A stretch of DNA of 64,000 nucleotides from Chaenocephalus aceratus (lineage: Eukaryota > Chordata > Actinopteri > Perciformes > Channichthyidae), in NCBI GenBank assembly GCA_023974075.1, contig CM043788.1, positions 27,971,554 through 28,035,553 on the forward strand. The letters run 5' to 3'. This document shows, piece by piece, positions 49,956 to 60,105 of this stretch. The position numbers and the translations under genes were made by a program. The notes under the pieces were generated by a model, which was not told where the DNA came from, did no database searches, and worked only from the letters and a program-made list of their open reading frames with translations. Within the stretch, counting starts at the first letter, position 1, and each line of letters starts with the position of its first letter.

Positions 49956-52358
49956 TTAACAGGTAGAGTCCCGACTCAACAAGGTGCCCAGCACTGCTCG
50001 GGCCACGCTTGGAGCGGAGACGTCCAGTCTGTAAAAGCGGACAAAAGTGAGCGGCGAGGACCAGCTCGCCGCTGCACAGATGTCTTGGATGGAAACACCC
50101 TTGAACAAAGCCCAGGATGTAGCCAGGCCCCGAGTCGAGTGAGCCCGCAGACCCGAAGGTGCTTGCAAATTCTGACTCGTATAGGCCAAAGCAATTGCCT
50201 CCACAATCCAGTGGGAGAGCCGTTGCTTAGTAACAGGCTTGCCCTTGTGAGGGTTAGCCCAGGACACGAAAAGTTGGTCATTAAGACGAAGCTCTTTTGA
50301 TCTGTCCATATATGTGTGTAAAGCCCGGACTGGACACAACAGATCCTGCTGCTGCTCCCCGGAGGAAACCAGCGGCGGAGGAAATGCCACAATGTCAATT
50401 GGGGTACAAGAACCAACCACCTTTGGTGTAAAGGCAGGGTTGGGCTTCAACAACACTCTCGTTTGCCCTGGGGCGAACTGAGTGCATGAGGGATGTACAG
50501 ACAGTGCATGAATATCGCTGACCCGCTTGGCGGATGCCAGGGCCAGTAACAGCACTGTCTTGAGTGACAGATGTGTCATGTCAGCTCCTTCCAGGGGTTC
50601 AAATGGGGTCATTCTGAGCCCATTTAAAACCACTGCCAGGTCCCATAAGGGCACCAGCGACCTGGAGACAGGGAGGAGCCTGCGAGCTCCCTTCATAAAA
50701 CGGCAAACCAAAGGATGTTGGCTAGCCGTCTTACCCTCAAAGCCCACATGGCATGCAGCAATAGCAGCCAGGTACACCTTGATCGTGGAGAAAGCTCTGT
50801 GTTTATCGATCAAGTCCTGTAGAAATGATAAAATCACCCCGACAGGACATTGAAAAGAGATGTGTCCTTCTTGAAGGCACCACTCCTCAAACACCCTCCA
50901 CTTACAGTCGTAAAGAGACCTGGTGGAGGAAGCTCTCGCACTCTGAATAGTGTGTATCACCTTGTGAACGAGTCCCACTGTATTCAGATTGTACCACTCA
51001 CGGGTAGGGTTGGGTACCGAGAACCGGTTCCGGTTCGGAACCGGTTCCAACATTTCGATTCCAACGGCATCATTTAGAAATGTGAATTTCGGTTCCGCTT
51101 TTCGATTCCTGAGGAAATGTTTCTCGCCGCTCTCCGTAGCCTACTGTATGACTGCAGCGGGGCGGGAAATGTAGCGTTGTATCTACACTTCCTACAGTGT
51201 AACCTGAGACCAGGTCCGGCCTGTCGCACTGGCATTATAAATGTTCGCCTAGGGCGCCAGATCTGTGGAGGCGCTGCGCTGACAGCTCTGGGAGAAAAAA
51301 TAAATGTTTTGACCATTGGTGCTCATCCTAATTTTCGGCCTTGATGTAATTAAGTAAATGTAACACCCTTTTCATCCCGGTTACACTTTTAATTTGCCCT
51401 GTACGATGGGCGCTGCAAGTGATGAAAATGGGGGATGTTGGCTTATCTGGCAACCGCAGCTCACAGCCAAAGTGCGAGTGAGCGAGGGAGAAAGGGAGGG
51501 CGCTGTTGTTATTAGCATCTGGTGCTAGCTGCTCTAACGGAAAAATAAGATGTTTCTACAATGATGTGGAGGGAGAGTCCTCTCCAGTCAGACTGAGAGG
51601 CTGATAACTACAGCTCAGTGAGGTAAAGGACTCTGAGTGTTTAGATAGTTCACTTTAGTCTAAGTTATCTCAGTGGGTCTCAAACGTTTTGATCACAATT
51701 TATGTAAACACATATTTCCAAGGCACTCTTTTATAATTATTGGGATAAAACAGGTTTGAAATCATTCCAATGTAAACTATAGGACAGTAAACCAGACATA
51801 TCGTTTTAAACTGGAGAGATAAAAAATATGCATAAATAAAATAGTAAAATAAGATATGAATGAACAACAAAAATAAAATGCGTTACATGTAGGCTATTTG
51901 TTATTTAATTATTCAAATGTAAACCGATCTTTTTCATATGGGTGTTTAGAGTTGTACGCGTGTGCACCAGATTGAAGCATTTTACTTCAAAATGTTCAAA
52001 CATTTCTTCCCGGTATGCCTGAGAAGGCAGATATGCTTGTTTTTCTCAACAAGAACTGTTTTTAAAAGTTGGACTGTTGCACTGTTGTAGCTTCAGTGGT
52101 TCTCAGGTTAAAGTTACATAGCAGTGAATATAAACAGACTGATTAATGTGAATATTACTTTAAACTAACCTGTGTAAAAGTTTCTCGAATAAATGTAATT
52201 TTTTTGGTGGAAGAAGCATGTATCATTTTTTTACCCTGCCCCTCAAAGAATCGGAATCGAGAACCGTTAAGAACCGGAATCGAAAAGTAGAATCGGAATC
52301 GGAATCGGAATCGTGGAAATTCTAATGATACCCAACCCTACTCACGGGTCAGGCCCAT
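49956..52358 (-). pseudogene. DIRS A2 tyrosine recombinase split by a hAT insertion
   Basis: The frame is open over 349 codons from 51004 down to the stop at 49956; its upstream start ATG (52358-52356, MGLTRE) is cut off by the hAT at 51005-52340. Numbering the open frame from its upstream ATG inside the hAT (51053), the catalytic set is complete: R177 (LASAKRVSDIHAL), H305 and R308 (AHSTRGLATSW), W331 (AAASWSSP) and Y341 (FVRFYRLD). The N-terminal SAM-like part is WYNLNTVG...STRSLYDCKWRVFEEWC. It therefore preserves what A1 lost. Family role: strand exchange integrating the circular element. An ATG within the hAT could by chance give a chimeric N-terminus (18 non-native residues), but no promoter is shown. 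Without the hAT the gene would be intact. Confidence 0.9.
51005..52340. mobile_element. non-autonomous hAT element, 1336 bp, inside DIRS A2
   Basis: Terminal inverted repeats TAGGGTTGGGTACC at the left and GATACCCAACCCTA at the right, with a perfect 8-bp target duplication CTCACGGG (50997-51004, 52341-52348). Subterminal arrays of GGAATCG/CGGTTCC repeats near both ends (51010-51060, 52250-52315) are likely transposase-binding repeats. Interior sequence around 51480-51560 resembles a 5' untranslated/first-exon region, but no transposase is encoded. The element lies on the junction of pol and the recombinase gene. Confidence 0.93.
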
Positions 52359-53801
52359 AGTGCCCCGCGCTCTGGGCGTGGGTGAAGGATCGCCCCCCCC
52401 GCCTGAGATAATCTGTCCCTGCGTGGTGGGGGCTGCCATGGCTGCCCGCACAACAGCTGATATATCTTCGCCAGCCCGTACGTTGCGGGCTAGGGCGGAA
52501 ACATCAGAGTAAGTGTGTGGCGTTGCTCCTTCACTCTGGCCAGAGTTGGGGGTAACAGAGCCAGGGGTGGGAACGCGCACAGAGGACCCGGAGGTCAATC
52601 GTGTACGAGTGCGTCCCCACCTAACAGTGCGTTTAAATCGTGCATTAAAGAGAACAGCTGTCATTGAGCATTTTTTCTTTATGCGAACAGATTTAACGCG
52701 GCTCCGCCGTAATGCACCCACAGCCGACTCACGATCCTTGGATGTGGAGTCCAGTCTGCATAGAGTGGTGCACCTCTGGACAGTAGTTCTGTCCCGAGGT
52801 GCATCACTCCCGGTACCTGTGTCGCTCTCAGAGAGAGGAGACGTCTGCCGCTCCAAGGGATCAGTTTGTGTGCCAGTGTGTGTGACTGGAGACAACGCAA
52901 CCTTCCATCGCAGTCCAGGGAGGAGGCACCCTGGATTGGGACCTTGTTGCTGAAGGGCCGGTCTCTCCACGAGACCGACACTTCATCCAACATTTCTGGA
53001 AAAACCGGGAGGAGTTGCCTCCCTTTGCCCGCTGTTTGGGGAAGATGCTTCCCCTCGTAGCGGGACCTGGAGGTCTACTTGGCCATTTCAGGCCACGGAA
53101 CATTGAGTCTGACCGCAGCGCGTTTGCACACGGCCTGCAGGTCCATGCTCAGACCAGGCGAAGCTGGTGTGCTGTCGCCCGGGAGAGCAGCCCTCGCTCC
53201 AGGCTTTGCAGCCTGGGCCGATGACATGAAGGTGTCCTCTTCTTGTTCATCTGACTCGGACAGGAGGAACGCCAGGGCGTCCTCCTCATCGTCCTCCTCA
53301 TAATCCAACTCGAGGACATCCTCCGCGGGTGAGACTATGGTGAGGTCTAACCGGGAGCCCCAGCTTGGTAAAGCGCGGGAATCCGTTCCCGCATGTCTTG
53401 TCGTCACCGGGTCCCGGCCTGCCAGGGCGCGGGATTCCGGTTCTGAGGCCATCACTGATAATGAGCCCCAGACCGACACGGAGAGGGGTTCACTCTCTGT
53501 GGCGGACGCCCCCGTGTCCTGACTGCCGGCCGGCGGATCCATGGACATGGGGGGGTCCTGTTCCGACAGGCTAGCTTGTCTCGCTAGCCGTCGGCGGAGG
53601 CTCTTGACTGTGAAGCGGACACAATGTCCGCATGAGCCGGGGTTGTCGATAGCGCCTCAGGCGTGTTCCAGCCCGAGGCAGGACGAACAGACCTGGTGTG
53701 TGTCTGTGCCCGAGATCTTCAACCCGCAGCCGCAGAGTCGAGCCACCGAGTCGAGCCACCGAGTCCCTGACTCCTCTGGTGTGAGGGAGAGGGGCGTCCA
53801 T
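52359..53801 (-). pseudogene. DIRS A2 gag-pol remnant (deletion fusion)
   Basis: Reading on the minus strand: gag start MDAPLPHTRGVRDS at 53801, a frameshift, then CGCGLKISGTDTHQVCSSCLG (Cys/His cluster) to about 53657, then the middle of gag in another frame (MSMDPPAGSQDTG... to WPEMAK, 53548-53075). A further shift leads to MLDEVSVSWRDRPFSN...SLDCDG (52993-52904). There it joins RLRCLQSHTLAHKL of RNase H. The tail has NLFA (the DLFA-like start of the methyltransferase-like region), a stop, and decayed copies of the segment ending YQLLCGQPW. At least three frameshifts plus the large deletion: no function remains. Confidence 0.88.
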
Positions 53802-54089
53802 CCTTGTCGCCTCGTGGCGTGGAGAGGGCCCGCTCTCGACAGGTGGGACGGGAAAAAAGGTATTACCACCTTGTCCATAATCCGGAGAAAAAGGACGGTG
53901 TGGGTCTTTTATTCCCGGAGAATACTGACTGGTGTGGCAGTATGCTCCTTTTTTAATCCTTTTCCCCTCCGTGTGGAAGAGAAAAGAAAAACTTCCTCGC
54001 TACCGTGGTAGCGAGAGGGAGAGGGAGCGAGCTAGCAACAGGTGTGCTGCTAGCTTGAAAAAATTGGACCTACCTTACTTTCTTGTAGA

Positions 54090-54292
54090 GAAGGGCGAGG
54101 TCGATTTTTAAGTACTAACGGCGTTAGTACTACCGTCTTCCTGCGAAGCAGAAGGAGTAGCCGGCTAGCGCCCGTCGACCGAAATGGTATTTTGGGTTCA
54201 GTCTGTGGACAGTGAAGCTTGCCCGGCTACTGTGAGATGTGCTCTGAAGCGAGAAGAGGTGTTTGAATGACGCATGCCTTGTGGCGCTGTGG
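54090..54292 (-). repeat. 5' leader and truncated left inverted repeat of DIRS A2
   Basis: On the minus strand it matches A1's 26017-26180 (ACGCATGC..., CACCTCTTCTCGCTTCAGAGC, ...GTCCACAGACTGAACCC). The outermost ~140 bp of the inverted repeat, including the promoter-like motifs, are missing because the match stops at about 54292. Confidence 0.8.
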
Positions 54293-54673
54293 TCTTCGCC
54301 CCTCCTCGAACTCTGCCTTGCCCCCGGGCCGTCCGCCCGAGAACCCCTTTTTGAACTCTGCCTTGCCCCCGGGCCGTCCGCCCGAATTCCCCTTTTTGAA
54401 CTCTGCTTTGCCCCCGGGCCGTCCGCCCGAGATCCCTTCCTGGTCCTCTGCTTTGCCCCCGGGCCGTCCGCCTGAGATCCCTTCCTGGTCCTCTGCTGTG
54501 CCCCTGGGTTGTCAGCCCAGACCCGTCCTCCAGACCCCCTCCACCCACCCTGGTGGCCCTAGTTTTGTGTCCCTCCTCCGGACCCCCTCCACCCACCCAC
54601 CCTGCTTGAGGTTTTGGACTTTTGTGGGGGTTTTTTTAGGACGTCTGGAATCCGTCCCTGGAGGGGGGGGTTC
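54293..54673 (+). pseudogene. 3' end of a Gypsy-like LTR retrotransposon, with 15-residue repeats
   Basis: Five tandem 45-bp units (period fixed by GGGCC at 54326, 54371, 54416, 54461, the fifth diverged) are read in one frame as NSALPPGRPPE-[NFI]-PFL-like peptides. After the repeats come Pro/Thr-rich residues, a GGACGTCTGGAATCCGTCCC phrase typical of the 3' end of fish Gypsy elements, and a purine tract GGAGGGGGGGG at 54659-54670 that would prime plus-strand synthesis, directly before the LTR. Pol (protease, RT, integrase) is absent: the sequence starts abruptly at the DIRS A2 border. No independent function. Confidence 0.7.
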
Positions 54674-54722
54674 TGTCACGATCTGTCTTTATGGTGTTTT
54701 GTCTTGTCTATACAGGGGCGGA
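54674..54722 (+). repeat. Gypsy-like 3' LTR, first 49 bp
   Basis: LTR starts TGTCACGATCTG directly after the polypurine tract and runs to TGTCTATA (54715-54722), which is the target duplication of the inserted hAT. It continues at 62475. Confidence 0.8.
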
Positions 54723-55500
54723 TCTACGGGGGGGAAAGGGGGGGCTGCTGCCCCCCCACTGTAGAGCCTTGCCCCCCCAGCTGCCCCCCTAATTTTTGTT
54801 TCCCTAAAACTGTACTAAAACAAACCTACACTATTTCCACAAGATTCTCAAGCAACGAAACAAGCTTTACATTAGTTAAAAGTGAATCATTTTAAATATC
54901 ATTTTAGGCCCGTTAAAAACGCAGCTACGGCCCTGCATTAAACTGTGGAGCGGCGTTCACACAGACCGCGGCTCACAGAGCTGCAAAAAGGGAGCGAGCT
55001 GTCCCAGCACCTATGGATCAGCTTCCCCTGGGAGCATTTCCCCTTCCACTAGTTTTGTTTTTACTAAGGACGAGAGCTTGAAACTAAATATTAATAAAAC
55101 GCTGCCGTTTGAATCGATAGCGTTTAACAGACGGGCGCTGTTTGGGGCGTTACGTTACAAAATACTATGCAGACAGCGTTAGCTGGGAGATCGATCACTT
55201 TGCTAAACTATGCGGTAGCCTACTATTAAATCCACGTAAACTACACATCACAGCAATGAGGCCAGATCAATGAAACCAGGATACATCCTTTACAGTAAAA
55301 ACTGGATCTAAACACAGCTGCCTGTGTGCGTTTGATAAATACTTTCTGATGATATGCTACTTATTAGCTAGGCTACATGGCCCTAACGTGTAAAGTTATA
55401 CAAGCATTTGTACCAGTGCTTTTCACAAGTAGACTCTTGCAGGCCAGAGTATAGGAATGATTCAACAACAACAAAAAGACATATCTGAGAAGAGATCAGG

Positions 55501-55732
55501 ATGAACAGAAAGAGGAAAAGGAAAAGAGAGTTCACTGAAGAGACCAGGAGGGTCAGAGCAGGAGGAAGAGAAGATGAAGAGACCAGGAGGGTCAGAGCAG
55601 GAGGAAGAGGAGGAGATGAAGACATTAGTGAAGAAGAAGAAATATATGTGAGGAATAAAGATGAAGTATCAGAAAGAGGGACAGAGGCAGGGATCAGGAT
55701 CGAGGCAGATGAAACTCCAGCTGGACCACATG
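55501..55732 (+). pseudogene. possible first exon of a hAT-encoded protein
   Basis: An ATG at 55501 opens a highly charged frame: MNRKRKRKREFTEETRR, then RVRAGGREDEETRR repeated (a 36-bp direct duplication near 55546-55615), then DEDISEEEEIYV and ADETPAGPHG, where GGTATGT at 55731-55737 is a good splice-donor match. A basic then acidic low-complexity N-terminus before an intron is common in transposase and domesticated-transposase genes, but no BED zinc finger or hAT dimerisation domain is seen. No downstream exon is recognisable. May be a relic or chance. Confidence 0.4.
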
Positions 55733-55809
55733 GTATGTTCTTATTCTCCTTACATATTACATTACAGCAGCTCAATCTAGCAGCTCTTAGTATTGACAAT
55801 TATTGATTG

Positions 55810-56298
55810 AAATGTGTTGCTGCACAGGTCACCTTTAGCTCTCTGAAGAGATGGGTCATGTCATTTGTGTACTTAAGTATAACTAAGTACTTACAGTATG
55901 CAGAATTAGAGTATTCTCTGAATCGGGTGTCTTTAATTAATTTTGGGTCTTTATATCTTTGAAAAATGAAACCAAAATGTTTGGTCATAACATCTGGTAG
56001 TGGACTACTTACATGTTCCCACCTCAGGCACAAAATATAAATAATTACTTGAAAACATTTAACAGGGTTGAAGTTTTTGACAAAAAGTAGGCATGAGACC
56101 TTGTTTAGCTAAGATGTGGCACCACATGGAAATCAAGGACATTACAAAATTGTAATATTTTGCAAAACTATTGTTTATTTTGTAATAAACAATTATTTAC
56201 TATTATTAATTCATATAACAGAGTTGAAATGTTGAGCTTGTCAATCTTAATATGAAAATACAAAAACTGAAATATAGGTAAGAAAATAAACTGACACT
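55810..56298. other. hAT interior, non-coding
   Basis: AT-rich sequence between the possible exon and DIRS B. No motif seen. Confidence 0.5.
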
Positions 56299-56475
56299 TC
56301 TATTTCGTATAAGGCTTCGCCCTCTAAGGCTATCGCTATTGGGTAAACCCCACTGCACGTGTGCAGCACTGACAGACTTATTCCACGCCCACCTACGACG
56401 TGGGCCCCACCTCCGGGCTCACTTCCGTATAAATAGGAAGTAGGCCCTACAATCCGCTCCTACTTTTCTTCAGCA
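56299..56475 (+). repeat. left inverted terminal repeat of DIRS B
   Basis: Reverse complement of the region about 61577-61820 (minus the 64-bp LINE tail inserted there). Contains CACGTGTGCAG and, near the end, TATAAATA at 56428-56435, a plausible TATA box 142 bp before gag's start. Confidence 0.88.
56428..56435 (+). promoter_or_regulatory. TATA box in DIRS B inverted repeat
   Basis: TATAAATA in GC-richer context (CCGTATAAATAGGAAG). The right repeat holds the inverted counterpart TATTTATA (about 61626-61633). Position parallels TATAAGTA in family A. Confidence 0.5.
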
Positions 56476-56569
56476 CTCCGTTGCAGAAGCATTGACAGGC
56501 AAAAACGGTTCTTTTGAGAGCTACCTCTGAAAAACAAAGATTCCTCCTAAAAAGCTTTGTTTTTCTAAC

Positions 56570-58056
56570 ATGGAGACTGGACAGGAAAGTCAAGACTGTG
56601 TCAGGGATTGCCTCGTGTGCGGGTCGGGCTACATCATGAGCTTTGACAGGCACTCACAGTGTGAGTCCTGCCTGGGAATAGAGCATGCGAACGCTGCTCT
56701 CATTCCCGGGGTAGCATGCTCGCAGTGTGCCCGTCTCCCGCTGGCCCTCAGACAGCAGAGAGCGGACGCTCTCGCTGCTGCAGCTGCCGAGAACGATTGG
56801 CACGTCCGGGAGGAGTACTCCGGGGACAAAGCCATTGATTTTCTGGATCAGAGTGGAGGGCACGAGTCGGACGACTACGTCCCCTCCATACAGGGATCAA
56901 CGGGGGATTCCCCCATTATCTCTCCCCTCCGGACGGAGGAGACAGATAGGGAAACCGGTGTAGGTCCGGTGTGTGATCCCTATCTCCGCCAACACGGCAT
57001 TGCCGTCGATTGGCGGGATTCTCCTGGAACTGCCAGAGATCATATCCAAGGCGGCCGCCTGGAGAAATCTCCCCGTTCCCCTAGCTCAGGAGAGCTCGCC
57101 GCCGGATGATATGTCCGGGGTGTTCTCCCGGGTACACAGGGTCAGGAGGGACCCGGTCTGGCCACGCTTCCCGGCCATAAGGAAGTACCAGGAGGGGGCG
57201 GCAGCGGACCCTGGAGCCATGAGGTCTCCGATAGGGACATACGCGCCTCTCACGAGAGTGGAGGGACTCACGGACGTGGGTTTCCCGACCGTGCCTCCAC
57301 TAGAGCCGAACCTCACGGCATTCTTTGGGGCTAGGCAGGCCAGCTCAGTTTCCGGACGGCAACCCATGCTGGCTGCCACCAAAGACAGGTTTGTCGCCAA
57401 ACAGACGGACCGGATGCACCAGTGTGCTTTCCAAGCGTCAGCGGCGGCAAATAACATAGCGTTGCTGACAAACTCCATGGTGGAAATGTCGGAGCAGTCT
57501 AAAACGATGTCCTCAGGGGAGGCTGAGGAGATAGGCAAGGCGGCTAGTACTGCACTCACCCTGTGCGCAGCAGTCGCAGTCTCGCAGGCGCGGATTGCGG
57601 CATGGGCGACACAGGTCCACCGGTATCTCTGGCTACAGCAGGGGAATATACCGGAGGGTGCAGGAAAAGATCTTCTGGAGGCTCCAATTAGTCCGGACGG
57701 ACTATTTGGACACACAGTTCCATGCCATGGTGGAAGGTATGAAGTCTGCTTCTGAGCAAGCAGACGACATAAGGTGTCATGCTAGCTGGCTACAGGACAA
57801 ACGTCCGCAGCGACAGCAGCGTCAGCAACGACAGCATCCGCAGCCCCCGCTACAGTCTCAACGGGGGCAGAGCGGGCAGCGAGAGCAGCAACAGCGTCAG
57901 CACCGCCCTTCGGCAGCGGCAGCGGCTCCGTCCCAGGTGTCCGCTCCTCCGCCGCAGAGACAGGATCTGCAGGCGGCGAGTCGGAGGGGAAGGAAGAACC
58001 CCCGCTCCTGGTCTGCTCCTCGGAGAGAACCTCCGAGGAAGCAGAACAGAAGATGA
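56570..58056 (+). pseudogene. DIRS B gag-like protein, frameshifted
   Basis: Starts METGQESQD at 56570. The N-terminal Cys/His cluster C14, C17, H28, C31, C34, H39, C50, C53 has nearly the same spacing as family A and includes CESCLGIEHA and CSQCARL. The frame passes to a second frame near 56990-57100 (MSGVFSRVHRVRRDPVWPRF, later VPPLEPNLTAFFG, LAATKDRFVAKQ), and to a third near 57690-57720 (LDTQFHAMVEGMKSASEQ). At least two indels break it. PISPDGLFG matches PIVPEGIFG of family A. The C-terminus is Gln/Arg-rich and ends RREPPRKQNRR. It terminates at TGA (58054-58056) followed by CTC, and pol continues in that same frame. Confidence 0.85.
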
Positions 58057-60105
58057 CTCTTTGGGGGGGTTATGTGGGAAGAGAGATTGGTCAATAAAAA
58101 TGATTCAAATCTCAACAGTGTGTCTGAAGCATCTGTGTCTCACGTATCCCCCACACTAGTCAGGCCGGTTGCTATTAATCTATTGATTAAAAAGCAGCGG
58201 GACTTGTTGCATAATACATCTGCTGTTAACCGGTCAGTTAATAGACAGAGGGACTCGCTGGTGGAGCCAGCTGTTTCTAATCGAACGGTTAGCAAACAGC
58301 TAGGCTCGCTGTATAAGCCTGCGGTATTTAACCAGTCGGTTATAAGACAGCAGGGCTTGACATTTAAATCGGCCGCTTCTATCCTTACGGGTAACAAGCA
58401 GCGCGATTTTTCCTCTGTCTCAGTTGTGCCTACACACAGTCGTATTAAGCCTAGCACGGCTGTTACGCAGGAGGTGAAAAACACTGCACACACCTCCACA
58501 AGTTGGAGCATAAACCCGCCTCAGGGTCCTGTTTATGAGCCTTCTCATAAACAGAGACAGGATGAGAGTCGGGGTGTGATGCAGTGTGTGGAGACCCCTT
58601 CACAGCCCTTCAGGGTGGGGCCCCCCTTGGGTTGCGTCACGAGCAACGGCGGCAAGGGCTCTGGCATGGCTAGTCACCATGACTACCACAGCACAACAAA
58701 AACAGGTACGCCCGCTCTCAGAGCGATGCTCAGAGTGGAGGCGGCTATTTTTAATGGACGGATGGATGAGCAGGCTCATCAGCAGAGGGTACTCTCTGCA
58801 ATTTGCCTCCCCCCCCCGCAGTTCAATGGGATTCAGGAAACACTTCTGTCATCCCAAGAACAGTGCCTGGCGCTCCAGACGGAGCTGCAGGAACTCCTGG
58901 TAAAAAGTGCGATTTCCAGGGTTCCTCAGGGGGAAGAAAATCGGGGGTTTTACTCCCGTTATTTTCTTATCCCGAAAAAGGCCGGGGGGACCCATCCTAG
59001 ATTTGTCAGCATTCAACAGAGTGATACGGAAAAGACCGTTTCACATGCTGACTATCAAACAGGTAATGGAGTGTGTTCACCAGGGAGATTGGTGCACCTC
59101 TATAGACCTGAAGGATGTTTACTTCCATATAACCATCATCCCAAAACACAGGAAATTCCTGCGTTTTTTCCAGGGAATATCGTACCAGTTCAATCGACTG
59201 CCGTTCGGATATTCCCTGGCTCCACGCACTTTTTCAAAGTGTGTGGAGACGGCGCTGGAGCCGCTACGCAGAGGAGGGATGAGAGTGTTATTTTATCTGG
59301 ACGACCTGCTGTTGCTGGCTCGCTCCAGAGAGGAAGCTGCTTTACAGACGGTACAGCTCGTATCTCACCTGTCAAGCCTGGGTTTCATAAACAATTGGTA
59401 AAAGAGCTGTCCTCTTCCATCCCAGATCATCATGTATTTGGGGATGGAATTCAACTCAGCCCACATGAGAGCACGACTCTCACAGCGAAGAGTGGAGAAT
59501 CTGACAGCTCTCCTCAGGCGCGTCACACCCGGCAGGGTGGTGACAGCCCTTTCCGTGATACAGCTGTTGGGCATGATGTCAGCTGGTCACGTGGTGATCC
59601 CCCTGGGTCTCCTTTACATGAGGAGACTTCAGAGGTGGTTCATTCGCCTGCGCATCGACCCCGTGCGTCAGAGGAGACGCATGGTGTGCGTTCCTCCATC
59701 CGTAGGGTTAGATCTGACCTACTGGAAAAATCCCCACATCCTGTCGGTGGGGGTTCCCCTCAGCAGAGTGACGTCACACACCTCGGTGTTTACAGACGCA
59801 TCGCTCTCAGGGTGGGGAGGAACATGCATGTCGCAGGCAGTGGGGGGACAGTGGCCGCCGCACATGTCCCTTCATATAAACGCGCTGGAATTACTCGCCG
59901 TATGGAGGAGCGACTGGTAGCGGCTTTAATAGCCCCGGAACGCACGGGAGCGTCCTGGTTTCCCTGCATGCAGCGGATGCTGTCAGGGAGACCGTGGGAA
60001 ATTCCGTGGCGGAGGGATGCTCTCTCCCAGGTGGAGGGAGCAATCAGCGGTCACCCAGTATTAGGCCAACGTTTGTGGGCATGGCCCCTGAACGGGAACA
60101 CTTAG
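58057..60105 (+). pseudogene. DIRS B pol: RT and RNase H, disrupted
   Basis: In frame with the end of gag. A spacer with 17-residue repeats precedes the RT thumb/finger region FYSRYFLIPKKAGG. A 1-nt shift near 58985-59000 moves the RT core to another frame: ILDLSAFNRVI, TSIDLKDVYFHI (motif A), RLPFGYSLAPRTF (motif B) and YLDDLLLLA (motif C). One Ala codon of the conserved RFAFQG is deleted (RFFQG). A TAA at 59399-59401 interrupts INNW-KSCPLPSQ, after which the frame reads MYLGMEFNSAHM and the RNase H start VFTDASLSGWGG...NALELLAVW. A deletion there fuses to the end of the methyltransferase-like part (ALIAPERTGASWFPC...LSGRPWEIPW) in the first frame, ending WAWPLNGNT at 60105. Confidence 0.88.
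58168..58422 (+). repeat. 51-bp coding tandem repeat (17 residues, 5 units) in DIRS B spacer
   Basis: Five consecutive 17-residue units: VAINLLIKKQRDLLHNT, SAVNRSVNRQRDSLVEP, AVSNRTVSKQLGSLYKP, AVFNQSVIRQQGLTFKS and AASILTGNKQRDFSSVS. The consensus is roughly AVxNxSVxxQRDSLxxP. The DNA copies are diverged but keep the exact 51-bp register. Family A has an unrelated repeat in the same position. Confidence 0.85.

Larger units (their letters stand above)
49559..54292 (-). mobile_element. DIRS family A copy 2 (A2), inverted, internally deleted
   Basis: Same family as A1, on the opposite strand. The 3' terminus (TATAGGTTACATACGTAACCCC) is at 49559-49582, followed inward by the right repeat, internal complementary region, recombinase, pol remnant and gag remnant. 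The 5' inverted repeat stops abruptly at about 54292, inside GTGGCGC, where Gypsy-like sequence starts. An internal deletion fuses gag (SSLDCDG) to the end of RNase H (RLRCLQSHTLAHKL) near 52904, removing what corresponds to about 27343-29910 in A1, so RT is absent. A 1336-bp hAT (51005-52340) is inserted. Non-autonomous. Confidence 0.92.

Noticed and set aside
54198..54596. Gly/Arg-rich minus-strand frame
   Set aside because: Antisense of the 45-bp repeats; the plus strand leads properly to the polypurine tract and LTR.
57086..57715. 209-codon minus-strand frame opposite DIRS B gag
   Set aside because: Antisense shadow; the plus-strand frames match family A Gag.
58072..60105. One continuous 677-residue DIRS B Pol
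   Set aside because: From about 58990 to 59920 the RT and RNase H motifs are in another frame, so the open frame there is out of register and not the real protein.
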